This document shows, in pieces, positions 42,501 to 50,139 of a DNA stretch of 64,000 nt. Every line of letters begins with the position of its first letter. Positions within the stretch are counted from its first letter, which is position 1. Under the pieces are notes generated by a model that was not told the origin of the DNA, made no database searches, and saw nothing but the letters and a program-made list of their open reading frames with translations. Both the position numbers and the translations under genes were made by a program. This DNA comes from Stictocephala bisonia (Eukaryota > Arthropoda > Insecta > Hemiptera > Membracidae), in NCBI GenBank assembly GCA_035578905.1, contig JAQJVL010000146.1, forward strand, positions 1,436,938 through 1,500,937, in the 5' to 3' direction.

Positions 42501-45128
42501 TGATTTAATAGATTGCGTACCCTTTGCTGAAACATTTTGTTCGCTGATGATTTGAAAATGTTTAAATACATTAAGAATCTTGATGATGCCGCGCTGTTTA
42601 CAGCGTAATATAGACAATGTATTCACTTGGAGTGTTTTAAATAAAATGACTTTCAATGTTTCAAAATGCTACTTAATGACATTCACAAGGGCACAAGATT
42701 TTTTCAAAAATGATTATTTTTTGAACGGTGTTTTAATAGCTAGAGTAAATAAAACAAAAGATTTAGGCGTATACTTAAATGATTCACTATTGTTTAATCC
42801 TCATATCGAATTATGCATAGCCTCAGCCGGTAAAATGATGAGTTTAATTTTTAGACAAAGTGCAAGTTTCCAAAATACTGTAACCATCATTATGCTTTAC
42901 AATATTTTCGTTAGGTCGAGGTTGGAGAGTGGGGATGTCATGTGGAATCCAATTCATTCAACATATCGAGAAGCGGTTGAAAGAGTTCAAAAGCGATTTT
43001 TAAGATTTCTCTTTTACAAATGGTTTAATGTTTACACGTACACGGTTCCATATGATGAGCTGTTGGTGTTGTTTGGTTTTTGGAGTCTTGACACGAGGAG
43101 AACACTAATGGGCCTGGTGTTCCTGTATAGACTGGTGCGTGACGGGGTGGACGATACCGCTAGCTTGGCGGGCCTCTCTTTCCGTGTATCTACATTTCAT
43201 AGTCGCAATAAACTTCTGTTCTCTGTTCCCTACTGCCGCACGACGGCACATGCTTCTTCCCCCTTCACCGCGTCATGACATCTTACAATAATTTACTCCT
43301 TTGCAATAATAGTAATGTAGATCTATTTTTTGACTCTTTTAAAATATTTAAAGCTAATTGCCTGTCTTGTTTAAGTCAACGCTCTACATAATTTTGTTTT
43401 GTTTATTACTCTGTTACGAATTCTATATTGTTAACTGTTCAAAATATATTTATTACTGTTATTATTTATTGTCGTTATGGTTGTCAATTGTTTAAAATAT
43501 TTATTACTGTTATTATTTATTGTTGTTATTGTTCTTAATTGTTTAAAATATTCATTACTGCTATTGTTACTGAATGCTAATCTATACTAATATTAGTTAT
43601 TATTTTTATTTAATTGCATGTCATTATATTTTTTGCATCCTCATCAAGCATGTATTGTTCCGTTTCATATAAATTTCAGTTAAATTTGAATCTATAGTAT
43701 TTCAGTTTGGTATCTTATTTTTTATTATTTTTTAAAATGTGAAGTGATTTAGTGAATAAGTTATATAACCCACAAACATAAATATATGTATTAATATGAA
43801 CTGCTTCAGTGTAATTGGTTTTTACTGTTATGAAACATGTAAATAAATAAATAAAATAAATAAAAAATAACACAAATTACGAATTTTTGTTGAGAAAATA
43901 GACAGTTAGGATAAGTTAGGTTATGTCAGTAAAATATGAATTTTGAGCTAACAAAATTAATTTAATATAAAACCAGTTAAATATTTGTGTTCAGCATAAA
44001 AAAAACATGACAAATGGAAAATTGTTGAAAAATAACGATTTTTAAAAAAGTTGGTTTTTTCACTATCAGATAAAAAACTAGTTTTTCGATTTTTCGGTAA
44101 AAAAACGAGTTTTCCGCGGATGAAATCAAACTCTTCAAGAGATATAAACTCATATTTCCCCACTTTTTCAACAAGAAATCGCATAGCCTAATTACCCTTA
44201 TTTTTAACAATCTTGGGATATTTTCAGATGGTAAGAAACTGAAAAAAATATTTAATAGTATGTATTTTTATTTTTATTTTTTTTTTTTTTTTTTTTTAAG
44301 GAGAGGCCGATCTCCTCCTTAACCTTACTCTGACCATTCCCCATAGACCAATGATCTGTGCGAGGAACTTATTTAGACAGAGTAAGGGGGCGAACCAGTA
44401 CAGTAGAAGGTGAATATTACTGATAAATCTTCCAGTCTAGGCCGGATTCGAACCAGCGCTATCTCTAACCCAAGCTCAAAGTCCTGACGCCTTAGACCAC
44501 TCGGCCACCGGCTCGCCCAAATACATGTATTGGAAATACATTTATAATATAGGTATTTACAATTATTCTATACAAATGAGCTTCCAGCAGAAAAAATATC
44601 TATTGAATATAAGCTAATTTATATTTTACACATTTAAGGAAAAAATCTCCAGATTTTATTTGGTGGGACAGAATGCATAAACACTAAGCCTACAAAATTC
44701 ATCATGAAGTTACAGTTTAACCTACAACTTATAGGATTATATAACCCTAATAACCATATGAAAAGTAGGACTCTAAAATGTCCAATCACCCATAGTTTCA
44801 TCACTGGGCCAAGCAAATTATAGGCCTAGTATTGCCTAAGTGTCTGGATATTGTTAATTAGCAAAAAAATGTACATAATCTATTCTAAAAACCAATATCT
44901 TGCTCAACAATTGACTACTCTCAAGAACTGATTTCTAAAGATAGTAAAATAAACAATAAATTCTTACCAATACAGAAATTTCAGGGTAGGACCAACGTTT
45001 GAACTGAGACCAACTTTAGTTACAGGAATTTCCTTTTCGGAACTGGTTTCAACAAATACATCTTTAACTGTATAAATTAGAAAAATTGCAAATATAGTAC
45101 CACAAAAAAGTCTGCTACCCTCCATCAT
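24460..45128 (-). CDS. SelT: Selenoprotein T-like thioredoxin-fold protein (Cys form), 4 exons, complete
   Basis: Endoplasmic-reticulum membrane oxidoreductase of the SelT branch of the Rdx thioredoxin-like family. The four exons join in phase to 204 residues plus TGA; the Drosophila protein is about the same length. Residues 1-20 form a hydrophobic signal. The redox motif is C54-Y-S-C57, where vertebrates have selenocysteine at the second position. Next come GYRKAFDEY, IEGGNYEPPG, a membrane segment around 98-115, PSWW, ENKLYAC, a second hydrophobic stretch around 136-147 and STGAFEISLN, then the last exon with PVWSKLETGR and QIIDNH. The start is the first of two adjacent ATG codons, with an in-frame TAG two codons upstream. 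The gene covers 20.7 kb because introns 1 and 2 are full of repeats. Cysteine in this place is usual for some insects, so no SECIS element is needed. Confidence 0.95.
25046..25161. repeat. Perfect 53-bp inverted repeat with 10-base loop
   Basis: Arms 25046-25098 and 25109-25161 are exact reverse complements around AGAAATATCA. The arms include GCGGCCGC and TTCGAA, unusually GC-rich for this region. It lies in SelT intron 3, so the SelT pre-mRNA would fold into a perfect hairpin. It could be a small foldback transposon, a recent inverted duplication or a small-RNA precursor. No target duplication is evident. Confidence 0.95.
25925..26070 (+). repeat. Dispersed repeat R3, copy d (tail half, AATA tail)
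   Basis: Tail block GGAATAGTCGGCC, AACAATGACTACATTCGCTC and TTGACGATCGGCGTCTTACG, followed by (AATA)n. The simple A-rich repeat at the 3' end is what SINEs and LINEs leave after target-primed insertion. Confidence 0.78.
26271..26466 (-). CDS. SelT: SelT exon 3 (membrane segments)
   Basis: The acceptor is TTTTCAG and the donor ATG/GTGAGT in phase 1. It encodes GIGKMLVIVCILSGYTPF, PSWWVWCLENKLYACLMIFF and LVSTGAFEISLN, highly typical of SelT. Confidence 0.95.
27478..27650 (-). repeat. Degenerate SINE S2 copy
   Basis: Shares CATTCCCTATAGACTATTGA, GATCTGTGTGAGGA and GAGCTATCTCTTACCCA-type blocks with the S2 SINE at 44264. The tRNA-like head is largely lost. Confidence 0.5.
28866..29035 (+). repeat. 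Dispersed repeat R3, copy e (tail half)
   Basis: Contains GGGATCAGCTGATAACCACC, as copy b does, plus CATTCGAAATCCATAT, CTTGACGATCGGCATCTTAA and a short AATAAAC end. Confidence 0.75.
29090..31260. repeat. Degenerate tandem and higher-order repeat array in SelT intron 2
   Basis: At least four units of 163-176 bp lie between about 30150 and 30800, marked by AGTAGACTTA at 30181, 30353, 30516 and 30692 and by a shared TATAA.ACTTT..TTA.CTAGGA block. A fifth partial unit is at about 31110-31180. Two 64-bp units lie at 29772-29903 (AACAGTGCTTTCCA, CCTGTAGTGGCTAAA). Larger segments at 29140-29330 and 29515-29760 also share blocks (CCTCAGAGGT, GAGCTTTCATATTG) with each other and with 31187. No coding function is seen. 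Confidence 0.7.
31423..31552 (-). CDS. SelT: SelT exon 2 (redox motif)
   Basis: The acceptor TTTTAG is followed by T, which completes the Cys codon, then YSCGYRKAFDEYTT through SMFIAKFL. The donor TTG/GTAAGA is in phase 0. Confidence 0.95.
32609..34514 (+). pseudogene. hAT transposase, broken
   Basis: The N-terminus starts MPKRVSKFNADLEKEF and continues into a BED-like finger region (C-x2-C and SHGGRSDITKH) across frameshifts. The catalytic core is readable: VSVYVDASNHKD, VMGFCSDNTNTNFGG, GIGCAAHIIHNVIQ, then, after a palindromic lesion at 33442-33505, KTRWLALMPAVERVL. The last frame (33867-34514) ends in the hAT dimerisation region LLCLPGTNAPVERVFTNMN. At least three further frame breaks (about 32700, 33720, 33840) rule out a working enzyme. 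It resembles the ZBED/SCAND3-like hAT group. Confidence 0.88.
33442..33505. repeat. Perfect 30-bp inverted repeat inside the transposase
   Basis: Arms 33442-33471 and 33476-33505 are exact reverse complements around the loop CCAC. In frame, the right arm reads EAIIVKVYTHF, which fits the transposase. The left arm is an inverted copy and encodes a foreign stretch with a stop. Confidence 0.92.
34915..37018 (+). mobile_element. LINE 1 (CR1/Jockey-like non-LTR retrotransposon), 5'-truncated, broken, inside the hAT
   Basis: Reverse transcriptase blocks are spread over four frames: TSKVIPIFKKGD, YRPVSILPSISNIFEKA, FRKNKSVTSAL, FMDLSKAFDSI, YGVPQGSILGPLMF, a LFADDSN box (about 35945-35965) after a frameshift, and a C-terminal 280-residue frame with GIYALKRL, HISYGICVYGG, KELKILTVYSLYI and HTYNTRNKNK. 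It ends with a poly-A signal and a short GAATTGAATTTGAAT repeat. Stops after 35342 and 35634 and a frameshift near 35940 show that it is dead. Its C-terminal part resembles the fragment at 51378-51896. Confidence 0.85.
37795..38974. mobile_element. TIR element with about 150-bp terminal inverted repeats
   Basis: The left end (CGGGTCAATCCATATG, AGTGGTCC, TGCTGCAACATTTTTA, GTACCACTCAT) recurs inverted at 38820-38974 with few changes. The interior contains an open frame at 37924-38229. Its ends resemble those of the element at 11066 (CGGGTCGGTCCATAT). No target duplication was identified. Confidence 0.75.
37924..38229 (+). CDS. Small open frame inside the TIR element, function unknown
   Basis: 101 codons starting MVAILASAKRLLSEKW inside the left TIR and continuing through FVHFYELADPRTSFKYSKNY and ILRRTTPLFYNAC. 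The composition looks protein-like, but I recognise no family. A GTTTGTAT-type donor is possible after HENKG. It may be a transposase remnant or a captured exon. Confidence 0.3.
   Translation: MVAILASAKRLLSEKWKIASGNRNHNDCFVHFYELADPRTSFKYSKNYEKWVSLSNILRRTTPLFYNACVMKSRIYSMLTGHENKGLYINNVCHCFIYFQA
40288..43866 (+). mobile_element. LINE 2 (Jockey/CR1-like), broken, inserted in repeat R4
   Basis: It starts in the endonuclease domain (GGGGVLLAVS, VLGDFNLS, NGDPYHPALL), then a linker (KYPFWFTP, KFWSFVKN). Reverse transcriptase follows with KITPIFKSGKKS, YRPVAVLSVPAKIFE, HGFVPGRSV, FLDLAKAFDKVDH, GVPQGSNLGPCLF, FADDLKMF after a frameshift near 42540, and a C-terminal region (KTKDLGVYLND, VERVQKRFLRFLFYKW). 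A (TAAA)n tail ends it. The frames are interrupted by a dimeric FB2 insertion at 41286-41637, a stop at 41893 and frameshifts. The match of the R4 halves on both sides defines its ends. Confidence 0.85.
41286..41637. repeat. FB2 head-to-head dimer: near-perfect 315-bp palindrome inside LINE 2
   Basis: Arms from 41325 and to 41637 (CAGTACAAGTAAACGTCAC ... GTGACGTTTACTTGTACTG) are reverse complements with only a two-base difference near the centre (about 41466). The left side has an extra outer segment AGTTTTTTAATTAGCATAAT. An 11-bp direct repeat CTTTGTTAAAA (41275-41285, 41638-41648) looks like the target duplication. Each arm contains two copies of a 31-bp unit with ATTTGTGCATTTTGTGCTT. Confidence 0.88.
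44264..44518 (-). mobile_element. tRNA-derived SINE, family S2, full-length copy
   Basis: On the minus strand the head GGCGAGCCGGTGGCCGAGTGG (trimmed start shown) is an A-box, and CTGGTTCGAATCCGGCC-type sequence is a perfect B box. A 150-bp body and a long A tail (T run at 44264-44297) follow. It is the best preserved of three S2 copies, so likely the youngest. Confidence 0.85.
44968..45128 (-). CDS. SelT: SelT exon 1 (start, signal peptide)
   Basis: Encodes MMEGSRLFCGTIFAIFLIYT through PTLKFLY plus TG of a Cys codon. The donor TG/GTAAG ends at 44968. The split Cys is the first of the CxxC motif. Confidence 0.92.
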
Positions 45129-45252
45129 TAACTACACACACTTGATTGAATTATTATTATTGTATTGTAGACAATACTTCACAGAGTAGAATGTGTTGTG
45201 TTGAACGGTTGCCGTTGCCATCGAAATTCGGTAAAAAGAGAAGAGAATGTAT

Positions 45253-45310
45253 AATGTATCGATTAGACTCGATGTTATGAGGTCTTTGCTCGATACATTC
45301 ACTATCGATT
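45253..45310 (-). promoter_or_regulatory. Possible SelT promoter region with DRE-like motifs
   Basis: 130-180 bases upstream of the SelT ATG are two TATCGATT motifs (45257-45264, 45303-45310), close to the insect core-promoter element TATCGATA bound by DREF. There is also a 10-bp inverted repeat AATGTATCGA / TCGATACATT (45253-45262, 45290-45299). Promoter function is inferred from position only. Confidence 0.3.
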
Positions 45311-45761
45311 CATAAGTTATTCATAACCAAGGTTCCTCCTATATAATAGGTTGTCTCATACAAATACGCATCCACATCGCGCAGGTAGCACATACGTCAT
45401 AGGGAGGCCTCAGCTGTGTTTTTCTACTTTCACTGCTGTAAACAAAACAACCCGGAACAATGTAAAACATTTGATATCCGTACTCTCGATGACACTTGGC
45501 GCCTTGTCCAAGGTAATACAAAATTCTCCCGAGTGGTAACTGCTTTTTTTTTTTTTTTACACTTTTATTTCTGGATCAATATTTTACATATTATACACAG
45601 AAAATTTAACAGGTGGAAAAATAACATTATCGGGTTCGCTCATATATGAGTCACCCTGTAACACGAATAACAATCAGTAAACAAAAAAATATATATATAT
45701 AACATATTTAAGTAAGTTAAAAAAAAAAAAACAAATAAGTGTTACATAGAGAGGCTATAAA

Positions 45762-48491
45762 TCAGTCTATCATGTCTTGAGGAAGTCTGGCTTTCAAACG
45801 CCTGTGCAAAGTAGGTTCTCCAATGTGAAAGTTAATAGCTCCTGGAACATTTTCTAAGTTTGCCATGAACTTACGACAACTTCTTTTAATAAAAGCATCA
45901 ATGGTATCGAGTCCAAATTCTACATGCAGATGAGAGTTACGTATGTACCATGGACTATCAGCTGCAATTCTTAAAACTTTGTTTTGGAAAATTTGAATCT
46001 TTTTCAGTTTGCCGGAAGAAATGCACATTCCCCAAACTGGACAGGCATACATAATTAATGGCCGAAGAATTGTTTTATATATTAAAAATGTACATTCTGG
46101 TTTTAAAGACGACTTTCTGTTTATTATAGGAAATAACATGGATAGACGTGCGTATGCTTGAGTGAGTTTGTTGTTTACGTGAAGATTCCAGTTTAATTTT
46201 TTATCGAGGTAGACACCTAAGTATTTTATGCCTTGATCATCAGGGTTCCAAGGAATTGAAGTATTTTCAATAGTAACTTCAGGTGGCAAAATATACTTCC
46301 TCAAAGAGAAAACCTTTGTTTCACATTTCAATGGATTTAATGATAGTCTCCAGCTTTTAAACCAATTGGTTAGAGATGTAACGCTGAATTGTAAAGAATT
46401 TACGGCCTGGTTGATGTCAATGTGCTGGGTAATAAGAACCGTGTCATCAGCATAAAGAGCGATAGTAGCCTGAGGAAGCTCAGGAATATCAGACATGTAT
46501 AAATTAAAAAGAAGAGGTCCCAGTATTGAGCCTTGAGGAACACCTGCGCCTATTGGACGAACTGAGGAAAGTGTGCTGTTGAGTTTGACACAAAAAGTCC
46601 TATCAGACAGAAACGATTGCAACAAAGCTCTCAGATACAAAGGAAGTCCAAACTGATACAATTTATATAACAGGCCACTATGCCAAACCTTATCAAATGC
46701 ACTTGTTATGTCCAAAAATGCTGCCGATGAATGAAGCTTCTTCTCAAATCCTTTACATATGATTTCATTGATTCGTAGAAGTTGATGAGATGTAGAATGC
46801 CTTGTACGAAATCCAAACTGATAAGGGGGAATGATATTAGAAGAATCCAAGTATTTTAGCAGTCTCTTCTGTATAATTTTTTCAAATAATTTTGATATTG
46901 ATGAAAGGAGACTAATCGGACGGTAACTGCTAGGAAAATGTTTAGGTTTGTTGGGCTTGTGTATAACAATTATTTGAGCAAGTTTCCAGTTTTTGGGAAA
47001 GTAACCAACAGAAATACAAGCATTGAAAATAGATGCCAGTATTGAAAGTGCTTTGGTAGACAAATTCTTCAAAACTATGTTAGGTACCAAGTCATACCCT
47101 GGAGATTTTCTGTTGGGGAGATTTTTAATAATATTTTTAATTTCCGAGGGTGAGGTAAATTTCACAGGCTGCTCTGCACTGCTAGGGGTTGTGGACAAAA
47201 AATCCTCAACATTTCTGTTGGTTTCAAAATCATGAACAACATTAGGAATGAATGCATTCTCAAAAAAATCAGCAAACACATTACTCTTTTCGGAATCACT
47301 TTCAAAAATAAAATTATTTTGTTTTAGTGGAGGCACAATTGTTGGTGATTGTAAAAGCCTCTTTGTTGCTTTCCACATATTAGAATCACCAGGATCAATA
47401 TCAGAAACGTAAAGTTTGTAAGAATTAATCCTATAGTTATCAAGTTCGCTACGTACTTTACGAATTAGTTCATTTAGCTGCATCTTTAAGTGAGGGTACC
47501 TGTATCTCTGCCACTGACGTCTCACTCTATTTTTATATCTAATTAATTGCATAATTCTCATGGGAGGATGAAGAAAAGTGTTTCGTGTAGGGGGAAAAGT
47601 CCGGATAGTTGCATTTTTTACTGATATTTGTAAACACTCTGTAAAGTCTTGAACTGCTCTGTCAATGCCATTTACTGAATATAAGTCCGTTGGAACTTTC
47701 ATGCGATTGTCTAATTCTGCACAGAAGGTATCCCAATCGACTGGACCGTTTATTAGTCTGGGAATTTGCGGAGAAAATATTGGTTGTATGAAAAAACTTA
47801 CAATAATAGGGAGATGGTCAGAATCAAGTTCGCTGATTACTTGTTGTAGAATAGGAGCTCCAAAGTTTTTATGAAGAGTAATGTCCAATATATCGGGATG
47901 AAAATTGTTTTGCCAAGGGTAATGAGTGGGTTCAGACGGAGCTGAAATATTTATATTGGTTTCATTCATAGCACGTAACAAGCGAACCCCATTCGGGTTA
48001 GTTACCCTACAACCCCAGAATTGATGTTTACAATTTAAATCTCCTAAGATAAGAGTTGGAGTGTCACCATGACTTAGATTTAAAAGATCTTGTTGGTGAA
48101 AACGTCGATTGGGTGATTTGTACACAGAAATAACATTACAAGACTGGTCATTTTGCAAATTAATTTTGATACCAACAGCTTCAGCTGAAATAAGATTTGG
48201 CAACAGTATATTGTGATGATTAAGGTTTCTTTTTATAAAAATTGCCACTCCTCCAGAAGCATTGGGTGCATTCCTGTCTTCTCTATAAATAAAGTATCCA
48301 GGGATTTTAAAGGGCTCATTTATTACAAAGTGCGTCTCAGTGATGCAGGCGACATCGACGTTATGCCGAACCATGAACTCTGAAAAAATATTCTTCTTTC
48401 TCTTTAGGCCATCAGCATTCCAGTTTAGGATTGTTAAGTTTTGTATGATGCATGTTCTAGGGTGCATTTTTGAACAGTGAAGTAATAACAT
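45762..48491 (-). CDS. Jockey ORF2, endonuclease and reverse transcriptase
   Basis: A 909-residue enzyme that nicks target DNA and copies element RNA from the nick. The APE-type endonuclease spans about 18-235: NWNADGL, TETH (51-54), GGVAIFIK, GDLN (150-153) and SDH (224-226). Reverse transcriptase follows from about 490: KLAQIIVIHKPNK, YRPISLLSSISKLFEKII, FGFRTRHST, FLDITSAFDKVWH, GVPQGSILGPLLF (650 on) and the catalytic YADD (680-683), with a C-terminal thumb including KYLGVYLDKKLNW. All catalytic motifs are present and there is no stop. Translation probably depends on the overlap with ORF1. Confidence 0.96.
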   Translation of the reverse strand: MLLLHCSKMHPRTCIIQNLTILNWNADGLKRKKNIFSEFMVRHNVDVACITETHFVINEPFKIPGYFIYREDRNAPNASGGVAIFIKRNLNHHNILLPNLISAEAVGIKINLQNDQSCNVISVYKSPNRRFHQQDLLNLSHGDTPTLILGDLNCKHQFWGCRVTNPNGVRLLRAMNETNINISAPSEPTHYPWQNNFHPDILDITLHKNFGAPILQQVISELDSDHLPIIVSFFIQPIFSPQIPRLINGPVDWDTFCAELDNRMKVPTDLYSVNGIDRAVQDFTECLQISVKNATIRTFPPTRNTFLHPPMRIMQLIRYKNRVRRQWQRYRYPHLKMQLNELIRKVRSELDNYRINSYKLYVSDIDPGDSNMWKATKRLLQSPTIVPPLKQNNFIFESDSEKSNVFADFFENAFIPNVVHDFETNRNVEDFLSTTPSSAEQPVKFTSPSEIKNIIKNLPNRKSPGYDLVPNIVLKNLSTKALSILASIFNACISVGYFPKNWKLAQIIVIHKPNKPKHFPSSYRPISLLSSISKLFEKIIQKRLLKYLDSSNIIPPYQFGFRTRHSTSHQLLRINEIICKGFEKKLHSSAAFLDITSAFDKVWHSGLLYKLYQFGLPLYLRALLQSFLSDRTFCVKLNSTLSSVRPIGAGVPQGSILGPLLFNLYMSDIPELPQATIALYADDTVLITQHIDINQAVNSLQFSVTSLTNWFKSWRLSLNPLKCETKVFSLRKYILPPEVTIENTSIPWNPDDQGIKYLGVYLDKKLNWNLHVNNKLTQAYARLSMLFPIINRKSSLKPECTFLIYKTILRPLIMYACPVWGMCISSGKLKKIQIFQNKVLRIAADSPWYIRNSHLHVEFGLDTIDAFIKRSCRKFMANLENVPGAINFHIGEPTLHRRLKARLPQDMID

Positions 48492-49800
48492 TAGATATAA
48501 TCTTTTTAATGATAGGCATGGCTGACTTAACTAAATCTAATATTAGTTGTTCTATATTAGAGCCACTCTCAAGTACCTCGTTAGCTGCAGTTTCAGTAGT
48601 GTCGTTATTAAAAACACTGAAATCAGTTTGGTGATGCAAATTTGTTGACGTCTTCTTAGTTGCTTGAGCGTATGACTTGGAAGTTGCTTGAGGGCGGGCT
48701 TGTGAGGGTTTTATTCCAATTCCAGTGTTTTCAGTACTGCGATTTTCATCAGTGCTCCTAGTAAATGAGTGATGGGTGAGTCCAGTAACATTGCTTTTAG
48801 TCTTTTGCTGTATATCTTTATAGTATTTACAGCCTTTGAAATTGGCCGAATGATTCTCCCCACAGTTTACACATACAGGGGGGTCGGTCTTCTTCTTCGG
48901 ACAAGCAGAGTAGAGATGTTGGCCAGTACACTTCACACATCTGGGATCGAGCTTGCAAAAATTTTTCGTGTGACCATAACGTTGACATCGAGTACACTGG
49001 GGCACATTTGTAGGCTTCCTTTTAGGCTCAACATGAACAACAGAGTAGCACAGTCTATTTAATTCAAATATAGCTTTTCCAGATTCATTGTTTTCTAACG
49101 AGACTGCACAAATAGGGAATGGAATTTTTTCCTTGTTAAATAATCTATTTACAGTGAGAACCGGATAGTTGTGAGAGATTAACTCATCCTGAATTTCCTC
49201 TGGAGAAAGAGAGCAGGGAACGTTTTTAATTACGACTTCTAATTTTCTGTCTATTTTTGTCTGAAACGTATGGTATTTAACATTTGATTCGTCGTAAAAT
49301 TGTGTCAGTTTTCTAAAATCATCTATGGTCAGAAGATTAATTTTCAAAGATGAGCCTTTGACTTCAGTGGTAAACTCACAAGTAATTACACTTTTAATAT
49401 CTTTGACAATTTCCTGATGATTGTTAACATCGTGGACAAAAATAGGTGGAGGTTTAACAATTTTATGCAATTCACTTGTAGCAGTTACATCAGCCATCTC
49501 ATTTTCATCATTATTAGCAATAGAGTAGTTGTGGTCTGATAGTGGACTAAATTTGTTTTGATCACACAGCTGATTAGTATCTAAGACATACCTTTTAGGC
49601 TGTAGATTTACACAGTTGTTGACTGTTTTTCTTTTTGGTGGTCTTAAGAAATCTTGATCAATGTTTTCATTTGATTCCGTAGTGTTGGGCGTTAAATCAC
49701 ATGATTTAGGCTTGTTGACAGAAGATTGGGAAGGAAAAATAAACACTGGCCTAGCCATTATTGTTTTTTGGTTATGCTTAGGTAAGCAATGTTTAAACAA
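48457..49800 (-). CDS. Jockey ORF1, Gag-like nucleic-acid-binding protein
   Basis: A 447-residue RNA-binding protein that coats the element RNA. An acidic/polar N-terminal half has KFSPLSD, similar to the NRFAALA-type motif of Jockey ORF1 proteins. A central region around 120-260 precedes three zinc knuckles: C269-x2-C-x4-H-x4-C282, C288-x2-C-x3-H-x4-C300 and C310-x2-C-x3-H-x6-C324. This is the PRE_C2HC plus CCHC order of the clade. The C-terminus is Ser/Thr-rich and then hydrophobic. The second Met (MARPVF, residue 15) is an alternative start. No frame damage. Confidence 0.92.
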   Translation of the reverse strand: MFKHCLPKHNQKTIMARPVFIFPSQSSVNKPKSCDLTPNTTESNENIDQDFLRPPKRKTVNNCVNLQPKRYVLDTNQLCDQNKFSPLSDHNYSIANNDENEMADVTATSELHKIVKPPPIFVHDVNNHQEIVKDIKSVITCEFTTEVKGSSLKINLLTIDDFRKLTQFYDESNVKYHTFQTKIDRKLEVVIKNVPCSLSPEEIQDELISHNYPVLTVNRLFNKEKIPFPICAVSLENNESGKAIFELNRLCYSVVHVEPKRKPTNVPQCTRCQRYGHTKNFCKLDPRCVKCTGQHLYSACPKKKTDPPVCVNCGENHSANFKGCKYYKDIQQKTKSNVTGLTHHSFTRSTDENRSTENTGIGIKPSQARPQATSKSYAQATKKTSTNLHHQTDFSVFNNDTTETAANEVLESGSNIEQLILDLVKSAMPIIKKIISNVITSLFKNAP

Positions 49801-50139
49801 AGACCCCTTCGTTATTTTAACAATAACTGGGTGAAATCAACACAAAAACACAAAATAGGTATTCAATATCACTAATATTGCAATTAATAACAAAAAAATA
49901 AACTTTTAACACAATTAAAACTCTAAAAAACCGAGCGCGAAAAATAGTTAACTATTACACTTATAATGCATCAGCTGATAGTGGTAACTGCTAAATTAGA
50001 TAATAAACATGACTTCACAAGTGTAAACCCCTATGGTGTGCTCACAAACTGTGAAGGTATGATTCAAACAGTAAGAATGTTAATAAAACAGATAAAACAA
50101 AGAGTTCTGTAAAAAATAACAATAACAAAAAGAGGAAAA

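Larger units (their letters stand above)
39520..44205. repeat. 0.75-kb dispersed repeat R4, copy A, split by LINE 2
   Basis: Bases 39890-40287 and 43867-44205 match, in reverse, the two halves of the repeats at 60055-60870 and 61535-62250. Shared blocks are TTTCTTGCCACC, GGTCTAG..TTAGCTG, TTTTTATTCCGCA, ATTAGCGGCCATTATATA, CTATATTCCCGC, GGCCAAACACTC, CCTAAC and TTTTCCGCGGATGAAATC. Bases 39520-39730 repeat part of it in the opposite orientation, giving a partial palindrome. A GC-rich palindrome (GTGACGGCC and GGCCGTCAC) lies at about 40249-40270. Class unknown; no ORF. Confidence 0.75.
45544..49979 (-). mobile_element. Intact Jockey-clade LINE, full length, 4436 bp
   Basis: Minus-strand element with 5' UTR (49979-49801), ORF1 (49800-48457), ORF2 (48491-45762), 3' UTR and poly-A (T15 at 45544-45558). 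The perfect 12-bp target duplication and two uninterrupted ORFs indicate a young, possibly active copy. ORF1 and ORF2 overlap by 35 bp in different frames, as is common in this clade. It is inserted in an older LINE just upstream of the SelT promoter. Confidence 0.95.
45532..49991. repeat. 12-bp target-site duplication of the Jockey element
   Basis: AGTGGTAACTGC occurs at 45532-45543 and at 49980-49991, exactly flanking the element between them. Both copies are identical, so the insertion is recent. Confidence 0.95.

Noticed and set aside
45351..45539. Second overlapping plus-strand frame (62 codons) and possible splice donor AAG/GTAATA at 45513
   Set aside because: The alternative frame that continues past the Jockey insertion fits better; no evidence for a spliced host exon.
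48769..49062. Plus-strand frame of 97 codons
   Set aside because: Antisense shadow of the intact Jockey ORF1.
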